The notes under the pieces are model-generated. The model searched no databases and had not been told where the DNA came from. It was given only the letters and a program-made list of their open reading frames with translations. Both the position numbers and the translations under genes were made by a program. 64,000 nt of DNA from Bacillus sp. CH30_1T (GTDB lineage: Bacteria > Bacillota > Bacilli > Bacillales > Bacillaceae_B). Positions within the stretch are counted from its first letter, which is position 1. Every line of letters begins with the position of its first letter. The stretch lies in NCBI RefSeq assembly GCF_008364765.1, contig NZ_VTUY01000012.1, forward strand, positions 39,407 to 103,406, read 5' to 3'. Shown piece after piece: positions 54,800 to 64,000 of this stretch.

Positions 54800-54815
54800 A
54801 CACCACATATTGTGT
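54800..54815 (-). promoter_or_regulatory. NrdR box 2 upstream of nrdJ
   Basis: ACACCACATATTGTGT, 33 bp from box 1, close to three helical turns, the paired arrangement typical of NrdR targets. Repression by NrdR when dATP is high is inferred. Confidence 0.82.
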
Positions 54816-54970
54816 TTCTGGTCAATAGGTCATTTGTTTGTCAAACGGATAATAAGCCAATAAAAATAGAAAACAGGAGGAAATAATAGAAAATCATATA
54901 ATACTCCGACCATTTCTATTAATTTAGAACTTGATATAAATCCAAGTGGCGTAATAGTTGGTAAAATAGG

Positions 54971-54996
54971 AAAAAAGCGACAAACATCGCTTTTAT
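54971..54996 (-). terminator. Terminator of lipM
   Basis: AAAAGCGA (54973-54980) with TCGCTTTT (54987-54994); on the minus strand a T run follows. It lies just after the lipM stop. Confidence 0.8.
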
Positions 54997-55012
54997 TCTA
55001 CAAAAAAATTTT

Positions 55013-55849
55013 TTAACGCTTAAAATTCCAGTCATCTGATTCGTAACGGGTACCGGCAAGATCTACAACATATTGTGTTTCCTCTTTAGAAAGTTCATAT
55101 GGTTCCAGGTGGATATTCAATCCTTCTTCAAAACCTTTTTTGAACGCTTCCTTGGCCATATCCATGGTGACCGTTTCAGAACTGATTTCGTTCATCGCGA
55201 CAGCCTTGCTTTTAAATGCCCGCTGCATACGCTCTTTCACCCGGTCAGATGGATAGTTAAACAGACTGAACAGCTTATCCTCGTCAAGATCCAATAGAAT
55301 GGAACCGTGTTGAAGGATGACACCTTTTTGACGCGTCTGGGCACTGCCCGCTACTTTCCTTCCTTCTACCACCAGCTCATACCAGCTAGGGGCATCAAAA
55401 CAAACAGCCGAACGTGGATTTTTCAACCCTTCCCGCTCTTCTGCTGTTTTCGGAACAGCAAAATAGGCTTCGAGTCCAAGTCCTTGAAATCCTTTTAAGA
55501 TCCCTTCAGAAATCACTCGGTATGCTTCTGTAACGGTTTTAGGCATTTCTGGGTGCTCTTCTGAAACAATGACACTGTACGTTAATTCATGTTCATGCAG
55601 AACTCCTCTGCCTCCTGTCGGTCTTCTGACAAAGCCAAGTTGGTGCTCTTTTACTGCGTCAAGATTGATTTCCTTTTCTACCTTTTGGAAGTAACCGATC
55701 GAGAGCGTCGCGGGATCCCAGCCATAAAACCTGATTGTGGGAGGAATCTTTCCCTCGCTATGCCAATCCAGTAGCGCCTCATCAAGGGCCATATTATAAG
55801 AAGGGGAACAATTCCCTGAGTCAATGAATCTCCATGTTTCTTTTTTCAT
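55013..55849 (-). CDS. lipM: Octanoyltransferase LipM
   Basis: Transfers octanoyl from acyl carrier protein to GcvH, starting lipoic-acid synthesis in bacilli, 278 residues. The biotin/lipoate ligase fold shows [18 protein letters not shown] near 75-92, catalytic cysteine in [19 protein letters not shown] near 146 and lysine in [19 protein letters not shown] near 165. It lies beside the gcv operon, the products of which need lipoate. Bkd E2 is another lipoylated target. Confidence 0.94.
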   Translation of the reverse strand: MKKETWRFIDSGNCSPSYNMALDEALLDWHSEGKIPPTIRFYGWDPATLSIGYFQKVEKEINLDAVKEHQLGFVRRPTGGRGVLHEHELTYSVIVSEEHPEMPKTVTEAYRVISEGILKGFQGLGLEAYFAVPKTAEEREGLKNPRSAVCFDAPSWYELVVEGRKVAGSAQTRQKGVILQHGSILLDLDEDKLFSLFNYPSDRVKERMQRAFKSKAVAMNEISSETVTMDMAKEAFKKGFEEGLNIHLEPYELSKEETQYVVDLAGTRYESDDWNFKR

Positions 55850-56057
55850 GCATCATACCTCATTTGCGTCTTCTCTTTGTATTTTGTTATGTAAAAAACC
55901 AACTTCATTTAAGTCCGTTACTAGTCTATCAAATCCAAAAGAAAAAACAAAGAAAAACAGATTGGAAAGTGTTTGCTGTAAAATAATAAATTTGTTTTGA
56001 TTCTCAGGGCTTTCATGAATATAATAGAAGTTAGCGCATTTGTAGAAAGGAGCATGA

Positions 56058-56444
56058 ATGATGGAAGGATTATATATTCTTTTAGTCGTACTTGGTGGAA
56101 TCATTGTTTATTCACTCTTTACGTTCTTCTATCAAAAGAGAATTGTGAATACTTTGACTGAAGAAGAATTTCGAGCAGGATATCGTAAAGCTCAGTTGAT
56201 AGATGTTCGTGAAGCGAATGAATTTGAAAACGGTCACGTACTTGGCGCACGAAATATCCCCCTCTCACAAATTAAAATGAGACAAAAGGAAATCCGTGCC
56301 GACCAACCCGTATACCTTTATTGCCAAAGCGGACTACGCAGCGGAAGAGCAGCTCAAATGCTTCACCGCAAAGGGTACCGAGATCTTCACCAATTGCAAG
56401 GTGGCTTTAAAAAGTGGACAGGTAAAGTAAAACATAAAAAATAA
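56058..56444 (+). CDS. yqhL: Rhodanese-like protein YqhL
   Basis: Membrane-anchored rhodanese domain protein, 128 residues. One N-terminal membrane segment (LYILLVVLGGIIVYSLFTFF near 5-24) precedes the rhodanese domain with IDVREANEFENGHVLGARNIP near 48 and active-site cysteine in YCQSGLRSGRAA near 92. AAGGAG lies 4-7 nt before the two alternative ATG codons. Sulfur carrier role inferred; divergent from lipM as in B. subtilis. Confidence 0.92.
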   Translation: MMEGLYILLVVLGGIIVYSLFTFFYQKRIVNTLTEEEFRAGYRKAQLIDVREANEFENGHVLGARNIPLSQIKMRQKEIRADQPVYLYCQSGLRSGRAAQMLHRKGYRDLHQLQGGFKKWTGKVKHKK

Positions 56445-56448
56445 TGTG

Positions 56449-56477
56449 AAAGGATTGCCTTTGGGGCGATCCTTTTT
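56449..56477 (+). terminator. Terminator of yqhL
   Basis: AAAGGATTGCC (56449-56459) pairs with GGCGATCCTTT (56465-56475) around a 5-nt loop, then a T run. Directly after the yqhL stop. Confidence 0.88.
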
Positions 56478-56770
56478 TAATTGGTGAGAGTGGTGGAGGG
56501 ATTGGAGTTGGTAGTTCTAATGATATTGTGCATAACTCAATTAACAAATGGGATTAAACTGGATTCCCTATCACTTCCGTTGGATTACTTACCATCACGA
56601 CCGTATTCCGCACCTATTCTGCTGAGTGATCGACCTTATCTGCTTGATTACTTGTCTTTCTATCATGATGATCCCTTTAATCGATCGAATCCCCTCTTTT
56701 TTCAATTGAAATACACGTGACACACCACAAACACCTCCACCCACTTCCCTTACTACAAAGGTCCGTCCCT
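56478..56770. other. Intergenic region with no supported gene
   Basis: About 290 nt between two terminators. A plus-strand frame of 79 codons opens at 56481, but it has no ribosome-binding site, begins next to the yqhL terminator and looks like no known family. I see nothing else. Confidence 0.4.
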
Positions 56771-56774
56771 CAAA

Positions 56775-56808
56775 AATATCCCCGCAGCGATTGGCTGCGG
56801 GGATTTCC
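56775..56808 (-). terminator. Terminator of the gcv operon
   Basis: ATCCCCGCAGC (56778-56788) and GCTGCGGGGAT (56794-56804) form a perfect 11-bp GC-rich stem; on the minus strand ATTTTT follows. Directly after the gcvPB stop. Confidence 0.92.
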
Positions 56809-56821
56809 TATTTCATATTCT

Positions 56822-58285
56822 TTAGCTTTCTTTTGTATAAAGCAGTACTGGTTTTCTTGCCGCGAGTGTTTCGTCCATGCGTTTGACGATGGTTGTGTGA
56901 GGTGCTTCCTGGACGATTTCAGGTGTTTCTTCTGCTTCTTTGGCAATCTGGATCATGGCATCAATGAAGGAATCAAGTGTTTCTTTCGATTCTGTTTCGG
57001 TTGGCTCGATCATCATGCATTCTTCCACATTTAATGGGAAGTAAATGGTTGGTGGATGGTATCCGAAGTCCAATAGACGCTTAGCAATATCCAAAGTACG
57101 GACGCCAAGCTTCTTCTGGCGTCTTCCACTGATCACAAATTCATGCTTACAATGACGATCGTATGGAAGGTCAAAGTGAGGAGCCAGGCGGCGCATCATG
57201 TAATTTGCATTCAGGACTGCGTTTTCGGTAACGGCTCTCAGCCCGTCCGGACCCATCGTTCTGATGTAAGTATAAGCACGCACGTTGATTCCAAAGTTCC
57301 CATAGTAAGGTTTTACACGGCCAATGGAATCAGGGCGGTTGTAATCGAACTCGAATTTATCATCATTTTTCACCAGGACCGGCTTTGGAAGATATTTAAT
57401 CAAGTCTTCCTTCACTCCGACAGGACCGCTTCCCGGACCACCGCCTCCGTGAGGGCCTGTAAACGTCTTATGAAGATTTAAATGCACGACATCAAATCCC
57501 ATATCCCCCGGTCTGGCTTTTGATAATACGGCATTTAAATTGGCACCATCATAATACAGCTTCCCGCCTGCTTCATGAATGATTGCAGCCATTTCCAGAA
57601 TGTTTTCTTCAAATAATCCAAGAGTGTTCGGGTTGGTCAGCATCAAGGCTGCTGTATCATCTCCAACTACACGCTTCAGATCCTCCAAATCAACTAAACC
57701 ATTCTCGTTTGATTTTACCGTTACCGTTTCGAAACCTGCTACAGTCGCACTGGCAGGGTTCGTTCCATGAGCTGAATCCGGTACGATGACCTTCGTACGG
57801 TGAGTGTCGCCATTTGCTTCATGGTAAGCACGGATCATCATAAGACCCGTCCACTCTCCATGAGCACCGGCAGCAGGTTGAAGGGTCACTTCATCCATGC
57901 CCGTGATCTCTTTCAAATGCTCCTGAAGATCATACATCAGTTCAAGGGCACCTTGAACGCTTTCCGCTTCCTGGAGAGGATTGATATGAGCGAAACCATT
58001 CAATCGTGCCACGTTTTCATTCACCTTCGGATTGTACTTCATCGTACAAGACCCTAATGGATAGAAACCGGAATCCACGCCATGATTACGTTTTGATAAC
58101 GCCGTATAATGGCGCATGATATCAAGTTCAGATACCTCTGGAAGCTCTGGTTCTTCCGAACGGATATAATCCGATGGAATGAGATCCGATAATTCCACAT
58201 GTGGTACATCCATTTCAGGTAAGCTATAGCCGACACGGCCTTCTTTAGATAATTCAAAGATAAGAGGTTGATCTTGCTTATTCAT
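56822..58285 (-). CDS. gcvPB: Glycine dehydrogenase (P protein) subunit 2
   Basis: PLP-binding subunit of the glycine decarboxylase, 487 residues. The PLP lysine is in [20 protein letters not shown] near 266-285, and [14 protein letters not shown] near 205 helps place the cofactor. It overlaps gcvPA by 8 nt. Acts with GcvPA, GcvH (not in this window) and GcvT. Confidence 0.96.
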   Translation of the reverse strand: MNKQDQPLIFELSKEGRVGYSLPEMDVPHVELSDLIPSDYIRSEEPELPEVSELDIMRHYTALSKRNHGVDSGFYPLGSCTMKYNPKVNENVARLNGFAHINPLQEAESVQGALELMYDLQEHLKEITGMDEVTLQPAAGAHGEWTGLMMIRAYHEANGDTHRTKVIVPDSAHGTNPASATVAGFETVTVKSNENGLVDLEDLKRVVGDDTAALMLTNPNTLGLFEENILEMAAIIHEAGGKLYYDGANLNAVLSKARPGDMGFDVVHLNLHKTFTGPHGGGGPGSGPVGVKEDLIKYLPKPVLVKNDDKFEFDYNRPDSIGRVKPYYGNFGINVRAYTYIRTMGPDGLRAVTENAVLNANYMMRRLAPHFDLPYDRHCKHEFVISGRRQKKLGVRTLDIAKRLLDFGYHPPTIYFPLNVEECMMIEPTETESKETLDSFIDAMIQIAKEAEETPEIVQEAPHTTIVKRMDETLAARKPVLLYTKES

Positions 58286-59624
58286 GACAATCCCCCAATT
58301 CTGCTACGAATGCGTCAATTTCTTCTTTGCTGCGAAGTTCAGTAACAGCCACTAGCATGTACTGTGATAAGCTGTCATCCATTAATCCTAAATCGTATCC
58401 ACCGATCATTTCTTTACTCAGAAGCTTTTGATTGATTTCTCTAACAGGCATATTTACCTTTACGACAAACTCATTGAATGATGGTCCTTCAAATGCAATG
58501 GAGAACCCTTTTGCTTTAAAGGCTTCTTTTGCATAATGTGCTTTTTGGATATTCTGAAGTGCCATTTCTTTGACGCCTTGTTTTCCTAGAGCCGTCATGG
58601 CGACAGACGCAGCGAGTGCATTTAATGCCTGGTTTGAACAAATATTCGACGTGGCTTTATCTCGACGGATATGCTGTTCACGTGCTTGAAGAGTCAGAAC
58701 AAATCCTCTGATTCCATCTTCATCAACCGTTTGACCAACAAGACGGCCTGGAACTTTACGCATAAGCTTTTTGTTAACGGCGAAGTATCCACAGTGCGGT
58801 CCACCGAATGCACTTGGAATACCAAATGGCTGTGCATCACCAATGACGATATCTGCTCCTAATTGTCCAGGAGGAGTAAGCGCTCCTAGTGCAAGCGGGT
58901 TTGAAGAAACCACGAACATCGCTTTTTGGGCATGAGTCACTTCTTCGATGGCTTTTAGTTCTTCTACCCGGCCGAAGAAGTTAGGATATTGAACGACTAC
59001 CGCTGCAATATCATTATTCATTAATTGCTTAAGTTCTTCCACATCCGTAACACCGTTATTGTGCGGGATTTCTACCACTTCTATATACTGACCTTTTGCA
59101 TAAGATCGTAAAACATCACGTGATTCGGGATGTACGGTACTTGAAACCAGTACCTTTTTCCGACGGGTCTGCCCTGCACTCAGCATAGCTGCTTCTGCAA
59201 GAGCTGTTCCTCCATCGTACATGGAAGAATTGGCTACATCCATGCCGGTCAGCTCACAAATCATCGTTTGGAATTCAAAAATCGCTTGAAGTTCTCCTTG
59301 CGAGATTTCCGGCTGATAAGGTGTATAAGCTGTATAAAATTCTGAGCGTGATAATACATGATCCACAATGATCGGCATGTAGTGGTCGTATACTCCAGCC
59401 CCTAAAAAGGATGAATGACTTTTTAGGTCAGCATTCTTCGCTGCCATTTTGGTCAGTTCCTTTACCAATTCCGTTTCTGACTTCGCCTCTTTGATTTTGT
59501 AATCCCCTTTGAAACGAACCTTCTCGGGAATATCTTCAAATAGATCGTTAACGTTGTCTACTCCTATGCTGTCTAACATTTCCCTTTGATCCTGCTCTGT
59601 CATCGGTAAATAACGATGTTTCAT
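58278..59624 (-). CDS. gcvPA: Glycine dehydrogenase (P protein) subunit 1
   Basis: N-terminal half of P protein as a separate subunit, 448 residues, typical of Firmicutes. [20 protein letters not shown] near 106 and [13 protein letters not shown] near 142 are the signature. I chose ATG at 59624 (MKHRYLP, the family start) with GGAGG about 10 nt upstream; ATG 59633 lies one base from it. It follows gcvT by 16 nt. Confidence 0.95.
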   Translation of the reverse strand: MKHRYLPMTEQDQREMLDSIGVDNVNDLFEDIPEKVRFKGDYKIKEAKSETELVKELTKMAAKNADLKSHSSFLGAGVYDHYMPIIVDHVLSRSEFYTAYTPYQPEISQGELQAIFEFQTMICELTGMDVANSSMYDGGTALAEAAMLSAGQTRRKKVLVSSTVHPESRDVLRSYAKGQYIEVVEIPHNNGVTDVEELKQLMNNDIAAVVVQYPNFFGRVEELKAIEEVTHAQKAMFVVSSNPLALGALTPPGQLGADIVIGDAQPFGIPSAFGGPHCGYFAVNKKLMRKVPGRLVGQTVDEDGIRGFVLTLQAREQHIRRDKATSNICSNQALNALAASVAMTALGKQGVKEMALQNIQKAHYAKEAFKAKGFSIAFEGPSFNEFVVKVNMPVREINQKLLSKEMIGGYDLGLMDDSLSQYMLVAVTELRSKEEIDAFVAELGDCHE

Positions 59625-59640
59625 GACCGTCATTCCTCCC

Positions 59641-60747
59641 CTATTTCTTTGGTCTTTTATAGAATGGTGTGGCTACTACTTTCGCTTTTAACTTTTTCCC
59701 TCTGATTTCAACCAGTACTTCCGTATCTAAAGAAGTAAACTCTTTATCGAGTAATGCTAATCCAACATTTTTCTTTAATGTCGGCGATTGTGTACCGGTT
59801 GTGACTTCCCCTATTTCTTCTTCACCGGAAAACACTTTATAGCCATGACGTGGAATTCCGCGATCAATCATTTCAATCCCGACGATTTTTCTTGAGGCGC
59901 CTTCATCTTTTTGTTGTTTCAGCACTTCCTGACCATTAAATGGAACCTCTTTATTCACTTTTACGGCGAATCCAATCCCTGCTTCGATCGGAGTGATCGA
60001 TTGAGATAATTCTTGTCCGTAAAGTGCAAGATTCGCTTCAAAACGCAATGTATCACGTGCACCAAGTCCGCATGGAAGTACACCATGCTCCTTGCCCGCA
60101 GCTAAGATCGCCTTCCAGATTGCAGCCGCATCACCTGCATCACAGTAAATCTCAAATCCGTCTTCACCTGTGTATCCGGTACGTGAAACAAGTGCAAGCT
60201 TACCATCTATGTTCACTTCGGTCTGAAATTTAAAAAATCCGATATCGCTTAGTGAATCTTCGTCTGTAAGCTTTTGTAAAACCTGTTCAGCAAGTGGACC
60301 TTGAAGTGCCAATTGAGCCATATGTTCAGAGATGTTGTTGATTTCAACGCCATCGACTTCATGTTCTTTCAGCCACTGAAAATCTTTATCTATATTTGCC
60401 GCATTAACAACGAGCAAATAATCATTATCTTTTATTTTATAAACTAATAAGTCATCGACCGTCCCACCGTTTTCGTAGCACATAGCCGTATACTGAGCTC
60501 CTCCATCTTTTACTTTGGAGACATCATTTGTCATCATTCTTTGTAAGTAGTCAAGAGCCCCTTCACCCTTCACTTCAATTTCTCCCATATGAGAAACGTC
60601 AAATAGTCCTGCCCGGGATCGTACCGCTTCATGTTCTTCTTTAATACTTGAGAATTGCACTGGTAAAGCCCAGCCACCGAAGTCGATGGTCTTTCCTCCA
60701 TACTCTTTGTACACTTCGTATAAAGGTGTTTGTTTTAACTCTGACAT
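59641..60747 (-). CDS. gcvT: Aminomethyltransferase (T protein)
   Basis: Releases ammonia and passes the methylene group of lipoyl-GcvH to tetrahydrofolate, 368 residues from [27 protein letters not shown] near 51, [15 protein letters not shown] near 189 and [20 protein letters not shown] near 226 are family motifs. AGGGGG lies 7 nt before the ATG chosen; the upstream codon at 60792 is in the riboswitch terminator leader. First gene of the operon. Confidence 0.96.
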   Translation of the reverse strand: MSELKQTPLYEVYKEYGGKTIDFGGWALPVQFSSIKEEHEAVRSRAGLFDVSHMGEIEVKGEGALDYLQRMMTNDVSKVKDGGAQYTAMCYENGGTVDDLLVYKIKDNDYLLVVNAANIDKDFQWLKEHEVDGVEINNISEHMAQLALQGPLAEQVLQKLTDEDSLSDIGFFKFQTEVNIDGKLALVSRTGYTGEDGFEIYCDAGDAAAIWKAILAAGKEHGVLPCGLGARDTLRFEANLALYGQELSQSITPIEAGIGFAVKVNKEVPFNGQEVLKQQKDEGASRKIVGIEMIDRGIPRHGYKVFSGEEEIGEVTTGTQSPTLKKNVGLALLDKEFTSLDTEVLVEIRGKKLKAKVVATPFYKRPKK

Positions 60748-60802
60748 GACTTTTCCCCCTTTATCTTCCTTACATGCATAATCCTTAACCAAGTTTTATC
60801 CC

Positions 60803-60852
60803 ATGAAAAAAGGACAGAAAAACCCCTTTTCATAAAGAAGTTTTCTCTGTCC
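60803..60852 (-). terminator. Riboswitch-controlled terminator before gcvT
   Basis: On the minus strand GGACAGAGAAAAC can pair with the arm ending TTTTTCTGTCC, followed by TTTTTTC. The 5' arm overlaps the end of the second glycine aptamer, so ligand binding should prevent the terminator and turn on gcvT. Confidence 0.85.
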
Positions 60853-61010
60853 TTGCACCTGAAAGTTTACCGAAGAACGGCTTTCCCCTTTGGTGGTTTC
60901 CGGTACGGAAACACTCTCCAGAGTTGCGTCCAACAAGAGTCTTTTTGCCTGAGAGATTCACACTTAAATGTGCTTGCTCCTTCGGCGCTGTATGCACAGT
61001 CTCTCCCCTT
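60845..61010 (-). promoter_or_regulatory. Tandem glycine riboswitch
   Basis: Two consecutive glycine aptamers on the minus strand. The first contains GGAGAGACTG, CGCCGAAGGAGCAA and ATCTCTCAGGCAAAAAGACC-like segments; the second CTCTGGAGAGTG, ACCACCAAAGGGGAAAGCC and CTTTCAGGTGCAAGGACAGAG-type closure (quoted in part). The layout, with the downstream terminator and gcvTPAPB operon, is the classic glycine-activated switch. Confidence 0.94.
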
Positions 61011-61054
61011 GTTATCATTCGCCAATATTCCTTGAAACATTTGGTCATACTAGA

Positions 61055-61084
61055 AATATACAGAAGAAATGTTGTAAATGTGAA
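61055..61084 (-). promoter_or_regulatory. Candidate promoter of the gcv operon
   Basis: On the minus strand TTCACA (61084-61079), 18 nt, TATATT (61060-61055). Start of transcription near 61048, about 40 nt before the first aptamer. Confidence 0.5.
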
Positions 61085-61192
61085 TGTTCGGATTTTCGAG
61101 TTTTTTAAACATTAGAAAATCTAATTTCATCCTACCATTAAATACGAGGATTGAGCAATCATTTTTATTAGAAATAAGGAGATGTTTTTCAG

Positions 61193-62893
61193 ATGAATGT
61201 TGAGGTTATATTTGATGAAGAATGGGGAGAGGGTCTCGAGAATTTAATTGATAACGATGGCCCATGGGGAAATTGGGAGCTTTATAAGCTGGCCATCGAA
61301 TTTGAACATCATCTTGCAATTCCGAACTTTGAAGGCCTGCAAGCACCAAAACATTTGGCAAATGTCACTCCGCTCCCCCATCAGCTTGAAGCAGCAAAGC
61401 AGGTTGTTGAAACGATGAACGGAAAAGCGATCCTTGCAGACGAGGTCGGATTAGGTAAAACCATTGAAGCAGGAATAATATTGAAAGAATACATGATTAG
61501 AGGATTAGTGAAGAAAGTATTAATATTGGTTCCCGCTTCCCTTGTCTCTCAATGGGCCTATGAATTAAACAGTAAGTTTTTCATCCCGGCTGTTCCACAA
61601 CGAAAAAGTTACGTTTGGGATCAGTGCGATATTGTCGTTTCATCCATGGATACGGCTAAGCGAAGCCCTCATCGGGAAAAAGTGTATGAACAGGACTATG
61701 ATTTGGTAATTATTGATGAAGCTCACAAACTAAAAAATCATAAAACAAAAAACTATGAATTTGTCCAGAACCTAAAGAAGAAATTCTGCTTACTGCTGAC
61801 AGCGACACCTATCCAAAATCGTGTCGAAGAGATTTTCCATCTAGTTTCTCTCCTTAAGCCTGGACACCTCGGAAATGAAACCGGGTTTTCTGACAGATAT
61901 AAAAAGGGGGACCGTACTCTTCAAGAGGATGAACATTTAAAAAGTCTCATTAACAAAGTGATGATTCGTAATAGACGCAGCGATACGGGTATAGAATGGA
62001 CAAAACGGCACGTAAAGACTGTCTTAATCGATTTTAACGAAGCTGAAAGAGATTTATATAACAGCATCGATTTGCTTAGGGGGAACTATGATGACTGGGC
62101 TAATTCAAGCTCCTTCTCTCTATTAACACTTCAAAGAGAAGCATGCAGCTCTCGTGAAGCAGTATTTTATACTCTCAAAAACATGCTTGAGAAGAAGGAA
62201 GCTCCGACGGCTGGTTTTGAGAATACTATTGGCACTCTGATGAAAAAAGTAGAAAACGTGACAATGAACTCCAAGGCTCAGAAAGCACTGGAAATCGTCC
62301 AATCGATCAATGATAAAGTGATTATATTTACAGAGTACCGGGCGACACAGCTCTATCTGCAATGGTTCTTAAAACAGCATGGAATAAGCTCTGTACCTTT
62401 CCGAGGTGGATTTAAACGGGGGAAAAAGGATTGGATGCGGGAACTCTTTCAAAAGCATGCACAGGTGCTAATTGCTACTGAGGCCGGAGGGGAAGGAATC
62501 AACCTCCAATTCTGCCATCATGTGATCAACTTTGACCTGCCATGGAATCCTATGAGGTTAGAGCAGCGAATAGGTCGTGTCCACCGTCTTGGACAGACAG
62601 AGGATGTTCACATCTACAATTTCGCTACCAGAAACACGGTCGAAGAACATATATTAAAGCTTCTTTATGAAAAAATTAATCTCTTTGAACGAGTAATCGG
62701 ACAATTGGATGAAATCCTGACCCGCCTGGATTTCCGTGACATCGAAGAGCATGTAACCGATATTCTTTCTTCATCCAGAACGGAAGGGGAAATGAAGATT
62801 AAAATGGAGAATTTAACGAGTATGATTCAATTTGCCGAACAATTAAAGGAGGAGAAATCAAATGCAGCAGCACGAAATTCATCAATTTCTTGA
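61193..62893 (+). CDS. yqhH: SNF2-family helicase-like ATPase YqhH
   Basis: SWI2/SNF2 superfamily 2 ATPase, 566 residues, probably a DNA translocase. Motif I ADEVGLGKTIEAGI is near 83, motif II DEAH in LVIIDEAHKLKNHK near 174, motif III LTATPIQN near 202, and the C-terminal motifs ATEAGGEGINLQFC near 427 and EQRIGRVHRLGQ near 459. It overlaps yqhG by 32 nt. Function unknown; divergent from gcv as in B. subtilis. Confidence 0.92.
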   Translation: MNVEVIFDEEWGEGLENLIDNDGPWGNWELYKLAIEFEHHLAIPNFEGLQAPKHLANVTPLPHQLEAAKQVVETMNGKAILADEVGLGKTIEAGIILKEYMIRGLVKKVLILVPASLVSQWAYELNSKFFIPAVPQRKSYVWDQCDIVVSSMDTAKRSPHREKVYEQDYDLVIIDEAHKLKNHKTKNYEFVQNLKKKFCLLLTATPIQNRVEEIFHLVSLLKPGHLGNETGFSDRYKKGDRTLQEDEHLKSLINKVMIRNRRSDTGIEWTKRHVKTVLIDFNEAERDLYNSIDLLRGNYDDWANSSSFSLLTLQREACSSREAVFYTLKNMLEKKEAPTAGFENTIGTLMKKVENVTMNSKAQKALEIVQSINDKVIIFTEYRATQLYLQWFLKQHGISSVPFRGGFKRGKKDWMRELFQKHAQVLIATEAGGEGINLQFCHHVINFDLPWNPMRLEQRIGRVHRLGQTEDVHIYNFATRNTVEEHILKLLYEKINLFERVIGQLDEILTRLDFRDIEEHVTDILSSSRTEGEMKIKMENLTSMIQFAEQLKEEKSNAAARNSSIS

Positions 62894-63653
62894 GAGATAC
62901 TTCGTGGCTAATGGATGTGACCTGGTTGCGAACGGAGACGGTCATATGACCGTCCAGCTCACGATTGATTTGGATAAGGAACTGATGAACCGCCCTTTCT
63001 ACTGGCACTACCTTGAGAAAACGGGAGGTATTCCAAATCCGATGACATTATCCCTTATAACGAATCCGGATAAAGCACCTGAAGAATTAAAAGGAGAACC
63101 TATTCACTTTGGTTCTCCGCGGTTACACCAAATCTTCCATTCAACACGAAATTTAGCAGGGTATATTCGCTTATATGAAAACCGGCTCACACCGAGTGGT
63201 CAGCAAACGCCTCTACATCCATGGCTCGGTTTGAATATCAAAATTTCGTATCAATCTAACCGAAAGAAAGACAGCATTAGAAGCATCGGATTAAACCTGA
63301 TTAATGGCGTCATTCAGGAAAACTTTCATACATCATTGATGTCCAGAAACCTGACACCTAAAATTCCTGATTTCTCATTCACATTGACACCGATCATTAA
63401 ACCGAAAAGCGGAGTGAACCGCATTCAGACTTTCCTGTATGAAGAAATCAAAGAAGAACCTATTGAATGGGCTGAGCAGGCACGAAAGACGTGGGAGGAA
63501 GATTTACAATTATTGAATCACTTTTATGGAGGTCAAGAAGAAAAGCCCGAATCCTATTTCCTGGAACAACAAGCATTGAAAGAGCAGTATGAACCTAAGA
63601 TATCCATTGATATCATCAATGGCGGGATTTTTTATTTACAGCATTCTAATTAA
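62862..63653 (+). CDS. yqhG: YqhG family protein
   Basis: Conserved protein of unknown function, 263 residues, soluble. AAAGGAGG lies 9 nt before the ATG, inside the end of yqhH, so the two are translationally coupled. The HLxxxGGIPNPMTLSL region and the C-terminal YEPKISIDIINGGIFYL are typical of the family as I remember it. I see no catalytic motif. Likely works with YqhH. Confidence 0.85.
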   Translation: MQQHEIHQFLERYFVANGCDLVANGDGHMTVQLTIDLDKELMNRPFYWHYLEKTGGIPNPMTLSLITNPDKAPEELKGEPIHFGSPRLHQIFHSTRNLAGYIRLYENRLTPSGQQTPLHPWLGLNIKISYQSNRKKDSIRSIGLNLINGVIQENFHTSLMSRNLTPKIPDFSFTLTPIIKPKSGVNRIQTFLYEEIKEEPIEWAEQARKTWEEDLQLLNHFYGGQEEKPESYFLEQQALKEQYEPKISIDIINGGIFYLQHSN

Positions 63654-63661
63654 TCATAATC

Positions 63662-63686
63662 GGAGTAAGCGGATTTCCCTTACTCC
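63662..63686 (+). other. Hairpin after yqhG
   Basis: GGAGTAAG (63662-63669) and CTTACTCC (63679-63686) pair perfectly, 9-nt loop, 9 nt after the yqhG stop. The following sequence is not T-rich, so termination probably relies on the stronger hairpin downstream. Confidence 0.5.
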
Positions 63687-63727
63687 ATATTCATCACATA
63701 AAAAACGACTGCCCATAAGGCAGCCTC

Positions 63728-63777
63728 AGCTTGTAGACAAAGTCTAAAAATTAGACCAAGTCTACAAGCTTTTTTTG
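63728..63777 (+). terminator. Strong hairpin/terminator at the IS upstream end
   Basis: AGCTTGTAGAC (63728-63738) pairs with GTCTACAAGCT (63760-63770), with inner AGTCTA/TAGAC pairing, then seven T. It would block read-through from yqhG into the transposase. IS elements of this type often carry such a structure near their end, so it may belong to the IS. Confidence 0.75.
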
Positions 63778-63817
63778 TATAATGGAATGGAATCGATATT
63801 TTTGTGGGGGATATAAA

Positions 63818-64000
63818 ATGTTATCAAAACACGTTGAGGATGGAAGAAATCAAATTGAAATGGTTGCGTTGGACCAACTTGTTCCAGAGGATCATCTGGT
63901 TAGGAAGGTTGAACAAGCGATTGACTTTGAATTTATTTATGACCTGGTAAAAGATAAGTATTGTTTAGATAATGGTCGACCGAGTATTGATCCCGTCGTT
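63818..64000 (+). CDS. IS1182-family transposase, N-terminal fragment (cut by window edge)
   Basis: Sixty-one codons from ATG after GTGGGGG. The product contains ALDQLVPEDHLVRKVEQAID and DNGRPSIDPVV, the N-terminal (DUF772-type) region of IS1182/IS5-like transposases. The reading frame is intact to the end of the window; the DDE catalytic domain would follow outside. Whether the copy is active is unknown. Confidence 0.85.
   Translation, partial: MLSKHVEDGRNQIEMVALDQLVPEDHLVRKVEQAIDFEFIYDLVKDKYCLDNGRPSIDPVV

Larger units (their letters stand above)
63690..64000 (+). mobile_element. IS1182-family insertion sequence, left part
   Basis: The transposase start and an upstream hairpin-rich leader are present; the element runs out of the window. 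The exact left terminal inverted repeat cannot be fixed without the right end, but must lie between the yqhG stop and about 63740. Confidence 0.65.

Noticed and set aside
56481..56720. 79-codon plus-strand frame after yqhL
   Set aside because: No ribosome-binding site, starts right after a terminator, no recognisable motif.
1..64000. tRNA or rRNA genes
   Set aside because: No cloverleaf-like or rRNA-like segment was recognised on either strand.

Overview
The window is a low-GC Firmicute chromosome segment, almost certainly from a Bacillaceae member (Bacillus sensu lato, Rossellomorea-like). The evidence is gene order: the block follows the yqi-yqh region of Bacillus subtilis, with spo0A, spoIVB and a complete spoIIIA operon, branched-chain keto-acid genes under a sigma-54 regulator, and the glycine cleavage operon. 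Nearly all genes are on the minus strand. The species cannot be fixed from sequence alone.

Layout in plus-strand coordinates. 0.1-2.4 kb: an artPQM-type amino-acid ABC transporter. 2.7-3.2 kb: bacilliredoxin brxB. 3.3-8.3 kb: adenosylcobalamin-dependent methylmalonyl-CoA mutase (mutA, mutB) with its GTPase chaperone meaB, behind a perfect catabolite-responsive element. 8.5-12.8 kb: a secreted bacillopeptidase F (bpr). 13.3-23.9 kb: ptb-bcd-buk-lpdV-bkdAA-bkdAB-bkdB with a textbook -24/-12 promoter and the activator gene bkdR. Isoleucine and valine degraded here give propionyl-CoA, which links functionally to the mutase. 24.0-31.9 kb: yqzF, a glycerophosphodiesterase, a tiny charged protein, spo0A, spoIVB, recN, argR, tlyA. 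31.9-39.0 kb: dxs, oapA, an OLE non-coding RNA, ispA, xseB, xseA, folD, nusB. 39.6-47.4 kb: yqhY, accC, accB and spoIIIAH to spoIIIAA. 47.7-54.7 kb: efp, papP, aroQ, yqhR, yqhP (+), yqhO and a B12-dependent ribonucleotide reductase nrdJ with two NrdR boxes, standing where B. subtilis has mntR. 55.0-60.8 kb: lipM, yqhL (+), gcvPB, gcvPA, gcvT behind a tandem glycine riboswitch. 61.2-63.7 kb: yqhH and yqhG (+). The window ends inside an IS1182-type transposase.

Most notable items: (1) an OLE RNA with its membrane partner gene oapA inside the isoprenoid/exonuclease VII/nusB operon, a large ribonucleoprotein system absent from B. subtilis; (2) two composite repeat loci (30.56-30.98 and 39.12-39.52 kb) with the same architecture, two head-to-tail copies of a ~125-bp structured repeat plus a truncated third, then an array of unrelated 10-bp cores at a strict 20-21 bp period, both placed between one operon's 3' end and the next operon's 5' end; (3) spoIIIAD, which appears to start at AUU; (4) a FapR-like operator on the accBC promoter; (5) several strong hairpins between genes of one operon that look like expression-ratio devices.

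Start codons were chosen by ribosome-binding-site spacing and remembered family N-termini. All family assignments come from recognising sequence and motifs; no database search was run.
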